64,000 nt of DNA from Vallitalea maricola (GTDB lineage Bacteria; Bacillota; Clostridia; Lachnospirales; Vallitaleaceae), in the NCBI RefSeq assembly GCF_036985595.1, contig NZ_BTPU01000035.1:94265-158264 (forward strand), written 5' to 3'. How positions within the stretch are numbered: the first letter of the stretch is position 1; every line of letters begins with the position of its first letter. This document shows, piece after piece, positions 61,355 through 64,000 of the stretch. Position numbers and translations under genes: made by a program. The notes under the pieces are model-generated. The model was not told the DNA's origin. It saw nothing but the letters and a program-made list of their open reading frames with translations, and did not search any database.

Positions 61355-61864
61355 CTAAGCATTAGTTGGTGGTGTAAAAACACGCTGAGCCATTTCTGAG
61401 TCAATAGAATAGATTATTGAGACATCCTTATTAGCTCTCTTTAGTTTTTGTAAAATACCCTTAACAGTAGCTTCTTCTTCTACTTGCTCATCAATAAACC
61501 ATTTCAAAAAGCTTATAGTAGCATGTTCCCTTTCTTCCATGGCAATATCCATTAATTTATAGATACGACTTGTCACGAATTTTTCGTGTTCTAAAGTCTT
61601 GGAATAAACATCTTCTATATCATTATAATTACTTGGTGGTGTTTCAAGACCTTTTATTTCAACTTTTTCATCCATTTCATTTACAAAATTAAAGAATTTC
61701 ATTGCATGGAATTTTTCTTCTTCTGCTTGTACCATAAAAAAATTAGCAAATCCATCTAGATCTATTGAATAACAATATGATGCCATAGCTAGATAAAGAT
61801 GAGCAGAGTAGAACTCATAAGTAATTTGTTCGTTTATTTCGTTTAATAATTTTTCACTTAGCAT
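61355..61864 (-). CDS. ftnA: Ferritin
   Basis: 169 residues, four-helix ferritin that oxidises and stores iron. Ferroxidase and iron-site residues visible in NEQITYEFYSAHLYLAMASY, EEEKFHAMKFFNFVNEMDEK and the late EREHATISFLKWFIDEQVEEE. ATG at 61864 behind a GGAGGT ribosome binding site on the minus strand. The ~270-base gap to ispD is AT-rich; no clear Fur box found. Confidence 0.97.
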   Translation of the reverse strand: MLSEKLLNEINEQITYEFYSAHLYLAMASYCYSIDLDGFANFFMVQAEEEKFHAMKFFNFVNEMDEKVEIKGLETPPSNYNDIEDVYSKTLEHEKFVTSRIYKLMDIAMEEREHATISFLKWFIDEQVEEEATVKGILQKLKRANKDVSIIYSIDSEMAQRVFTPPTNA

Positions 61865-62133
61865 AATTTTACCTCCTACTTTTTTGTTATAGAAATTTAC
61901 ATGATTATTATACCAAGAAAATAATGGTATTGGAAGATGAAACTTCTTATTTGATTTAGTAAATTATTTCTTTAATTTTAGTATACAATAGTTTAAAATA
62001 AAATATACGATAATGTAATTAGTTTATTCATACTTGAATTAGACTAATAATAAGCTAATGATTCTGCTTTAATAATTGCTAATTAATATAAGTGAAACAA
62101 TATATAAAGATTTATTGATGGAGGATAATATAA

Positions 62134-62829
62134 ATGAATAATGTGCAATGTACAGTAATAATACCTGCTGCTGGAAAAGGCAAAAGAATGAAACATGATA
62201 AATCAAAACAATATATAGAAATAGATGGTAAACCTATACTAGCATATACTATAGATGCTTTTGAAAAATGTGATGAAATACAAAATATCATTTTAGTGGT
62301 AGGGAAAGAAGAAGTCGATTATTGCAGAAAAGAAATTGTAGAAAAATATAAGTTTCAGAAGATAATAGCTATATTAGAGGGAGGAAAAGAAAGGCAGGAT
62401 TCAGTCTACGAAGGTATAAAAAAAGTGCCAGAGGATAGCGATATTGTTTTGATACATGATGGTGCCAGACCTTTTGTAGGTGCTGAGCAAATAAAACAAA
62501 CAATTGATAATGGGATCAGATATGGTGCTTGTGTCTTAGGAGTCAAGGTTAAAGATACAATTAAAGTAGTTGATGATGATAATAATATTGTAGATACCCC
62601 TAACCGAAATAATCTCTGGGCAATACAAACACCTCAAACATTTAAAAAAGAATTAATTACATTGGCTTATCAAAAAGCTCAAAATGATAATTATTGTGCT
62701 ACAGATGATTCCATGTTAGTTGAAAAATATTTAGATATTAAAATAAAAATGGTAGAAGGAATATATTCAAATATAAAAATAACCACTACAGAGGACTTAG
62801 TTATAGCCAAAAATTTTATTCATCAGTAA
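62134..62829 (+). CDS. ispD: IspD, MEP cytidylyltransferase
   Basis: Third step of the non-mevalonate isoprenoid pathway: joins CTP and methylerythritol 4-phosphate. 231 residues. Nucleotide-binding start VIIPAAGKGKRMKHDKSKQY, VLIHDGARPF, CVLGVKVKDTIKVV and WAIQTPQTF. ATG behind TGGAGGAT. No other isoprenoid gene lies in the window. Confidence 0.97.
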   Translation: MNNVQCTVIIPAAGKGKRMKHDKSKQYIEIDGKPILAYTIDAFEKCDEIQNIILVVGKEEVDYCRKEIVEKYKFQKIIAILEGGKERQDSVYEGIKKVPEDSDIVLIHDGARPFVGAEQIKQTIDNGIRYGACVLGVKVKDTIKVVDDDNNIVDTPNRNNLWAIQTPQTFKKELITLAYQKAQNDNYCATDDSMLVEKYLDIKIKMVEGIYSNIKITTTEDLVIAKNFIHQ

Positions 62830-62994
62830 TAATATCTTAATGTTACTTATCTTAATTTCTAATTTAAATAATTTGATCTCAAATTGGATTAAAAATAAAA
62901 GGATGAAAAGGATGAAAAAGCTTATATATCAGTGTTAAGCGATGTATTTACAATATATGGATTTGTCTGAATATAAAAATAATGAATTTATCTA

Positions 62995-63023
62995 TTGACA
63001 CTTAAAATAATATATGATATCAT
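62995..63023 (+). promoter_or_regulatory. Promoter upstream of the tRNA-rRNA cluster (distal)
   Basis: TTGACA (62995-63000), 17-base spacer, TATCAT (63018-63023). Part of the 325-base gap after ispD, which otherwise holds a GCTTGT/ACAAGC repeat and A-rich sequence. Confidence 0.65.
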
Positions 63024-63065
63024 ACCGCTTGTCGTTAAATACTGACGAAAAAAACAAGCAAAAAA

Positions 63066-63084
63066 ACAACTCGAAAAAAGTTGT
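63066..63084 (-). terminator. Hairpin flanked by A-runs (leftward terminator-like)
   Basis: ACAACT-(7)-AGTTGT with A-runs on both sides; read leftward it is a stem followed by seven T. It could block antisense transcription into ispD or shield the tRNA promoter. No leftward gene feeds it. Confidence 0.4.
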
Positions 63085-63093
63085 AAAAAAGGC

Positions 63094-63122
63094 TTGACAC
63101 ATCGGCTAAGATGTGATAAATT
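63094..63122 (+). promoter_or_regulatory. tRNA-Ser promoter
   Basis: TTGACA (63094-63099), 17-base spacer, TAAATT (63117-63122), 32 bases before tRNA-Ser(UGA). Confidence 0.8.
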
Positions 63123-63154
63123 ATTAAAGCACTCGATAATGAGTTGCGAAATAC

Positions 63155-63240
63155 GGAGAGGTGTCCGAGTGGCTTAAGGAGCTGGTCTTGAAAACCAGTG
63201 ACTCCGAAAGGGGCCGTGGGTTCAAATCCCACCTTCTCCG
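63155..63240 (+). tRNA. tRNA-Ser (anticodon TGA)
   Basis: 86 bases, class II tRNA with a long variable arm. Acceptor GGAGAGG/CTTCTCC (one G-U), discriminator G, anticodon stem CTGGT/ACCAG with loop CTTGAAA, anticodon TGA at 63189-63191, T arm GTGGG-TTCAAAT-CCCAC. No CCA encoded. Confidence 0.97.
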
Positions 63241-63253
63241 CTCCGATAATTAT

Positions 63254-63273
63254 AAACCACACACTGGTGGTTT
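63254..63273 (+). terminator. Hairpin between the two tRNA-Ser genes
   Basis: AAACCAC-ACACTG-GTGGTTT followed by only one further T. It may end transcription of the first tRNA or form a processing hairpin. Confidence 0.5.
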
Positions 63274-63321
63274 TAATTATTGCTAAAATGCAAATAATCG
63301 CGAAGTGTTTAGAAACGGCTT

Positions 63322-63409
63322 GGAGAAGTACCCAAGCGGCTGAAGGGGCTCCCCTGGAAAGGGAGTAGGTCGTTAACGCGGCGCGAGGGTTCAAATCCCT
63401 CCTTCTCCG
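63322..63409 (+). tRNA. tRNA-Ser (anticodon GGA)
   Basis: 88 bases, class II. Acceptor GGAGAAG/CTTCTCC, discriminator G, anticodon stem CTCCC/GGGAG with loop CTGGAAA, anticodon GGA at 63356-63358, long variable arm, T arm GAGGG-TTCAAAT-CCCTC. No CCA encoded. Confidence 0.97.
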
Positions 63410-63433
63410 TTTGATAATTAATTGAAAAAGTTG

Positions 63434-63462
63434 TTGACAAACATCAGAAAATATGATAAAAT
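63434..63462 (+). promoter_or_regulatory. rRNA operon promoter
   Basis: TTGACA (63434-63439), 17-base spacer, TAAAAT (63457-63462), with an A-rich upstream flank. About 267 bases before the mature 16S end. Confidence 0.85.
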
Positions 63463-63728
63463 ATTTTTCGCTAATGCATTAAAAGATAACAAATAGAACC
63501 TTGAAAACTGAACAGTGAAACAACCAAAAACTTAGTAATAAGTTTTACCCAAGAAAATTCCTTAGTAAATTAATGGATAAAGACGATAGTCTATAAAATA
63601 TAAGCCAGAGCAATCTGGTCAAGATTAAAACTTATACGATGTTTTAAGTTAAGAATAACTAACCTTTGATAATTAAGACAATTTAATCTTAAAATCAAAG
63701 CTAAAAAATTCTAACCTTAAAAAATCTT
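63463..63728 (+). other. 16S rRNA leader
   Basis: Contains a Firmicutes-type antitermination/boxA-like stretch (TAGAACCTTGAAAACTGAAC, 63495-63514) and a short hairpin CCAGA-GCAA-TCTGG (63605-63618). AT-rich, no gene seen. It should pair with sequence beyond the window to form the 16S processing stem. Confidence 0.6.

Positions 63729-64000
<272 letters not shown>

Noticed and set aside
63035..63394. Minus-strand protein gene over the tRNA region
   Set aside because: The frame overlaps two intact tRNA-Ser genes and their promoters and has no ribosome binding site; it is a shadow frame.
63605..63618. Terminator or protein site in the 16S leader
   Set aside because: CCAGA-GCAA-TCTGG is a short stem with a tetraloop and no T-run; probably just part of leader folding.

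Overview
This window is an AT-rich stretch (intergenic regions mostly A/T) from an anaerobic, fermentative member of the Clostridia. The evidence is the Firmicutes-type gene set and ribosome binding sites, the [FeFe] hydrogenase operon with NuoE/NuoF-like subunits, the ECF-type riboflavin transporter behind an FMN riboswitch, the S-layer-homology anchored exoenzyme, and a 16S rRNA 5' end of clostridial type. A Lachnospirales/Vallitalea-like origin would fit, but that placement is impression only. There is no prophage, insertion sequence or CRISPR array that I can see.

Layout. 1-1147 (minus): pdxS and the start of pdxT, pyridoxal phosphate synthase. 1372-3537: a small operon of a DUF2271-like exported protein, a TetR regulator and a nitroreductase, with a palindrome over its promoter. 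3701-8880: uvrB and uvrA behind a LexA-type box. 9310-15074: a PHP-domain phosphoesterase followed by a four-gene NAD(P)-linked [FeFe] hydrogenase operon. 15313-33212: a glycan-use locus made of a YesM/YesN-like two-component system, a lipoprotein sugar-binding protein, two permeases, a SurA-like foldase and a 3394-residue multi-domain cell-surface enzyme (GH30, GH2 and beta-helix modules, three discoidin domains, SLH anchor). 33328-38635: a cluster of five DnaA boxes, hpf, an unknown exported protein, secA and prfB (with its programmed frameshift). 38686-45985: cheW, then ACT-domain regulator, hom, a phosphoglycerate-mutase-like gene and lysC (aspartate-family amino acids), then tex.

46040-47704 (minus) is a PAS-rich diguanylate cyclase. 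48020-49793 is a DUF2089/SHOCT-like/holin-4_2 membrane operon resembling the Bacillus yvl genes, including an unreported 52-residue protein. 49831-50757 is the FMN riboswitch and ribU. 50892-53158 holds a YcxB-like protein, tsaE, tsaB and rimI; tsaD follows at 60250. 53246-55594 is a Lon-family protease with a degraded ATP-binding motif. 55951-57942 is transketolase, followed by two unexplained inverted-repeat structures and a small zinc-ribbon protein. 58657-61864 holds rnz, an unknown membrane-anchored protein, tsaD and (minus) ferritin. 62134-62829 is ispD. The window ends with two tRNA-Ser genes (UGA and GGA) under strong promoters and the first 272 bases of a 16S rRNA gene.

How it works together: the most coherent system is 15313-33145. 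The sensor kinase and AraC-type regulator probably sense an oligosaccharide and switch on the transporter and the giant surface enzyme; the enzyme trims a branched polysaccharide (beta-1,6-galactan-containing arabinogalactan is my best guess from the GH30 and GH2 pairing) at the cell surface; the ABC transporter, which has no ATPase of its own here, takes up the products; the SurA-like protein probably helps fold the enzyme after export. Electrons from sugar fermentation would leave as hydrogen through the hydrogenase operon next door.
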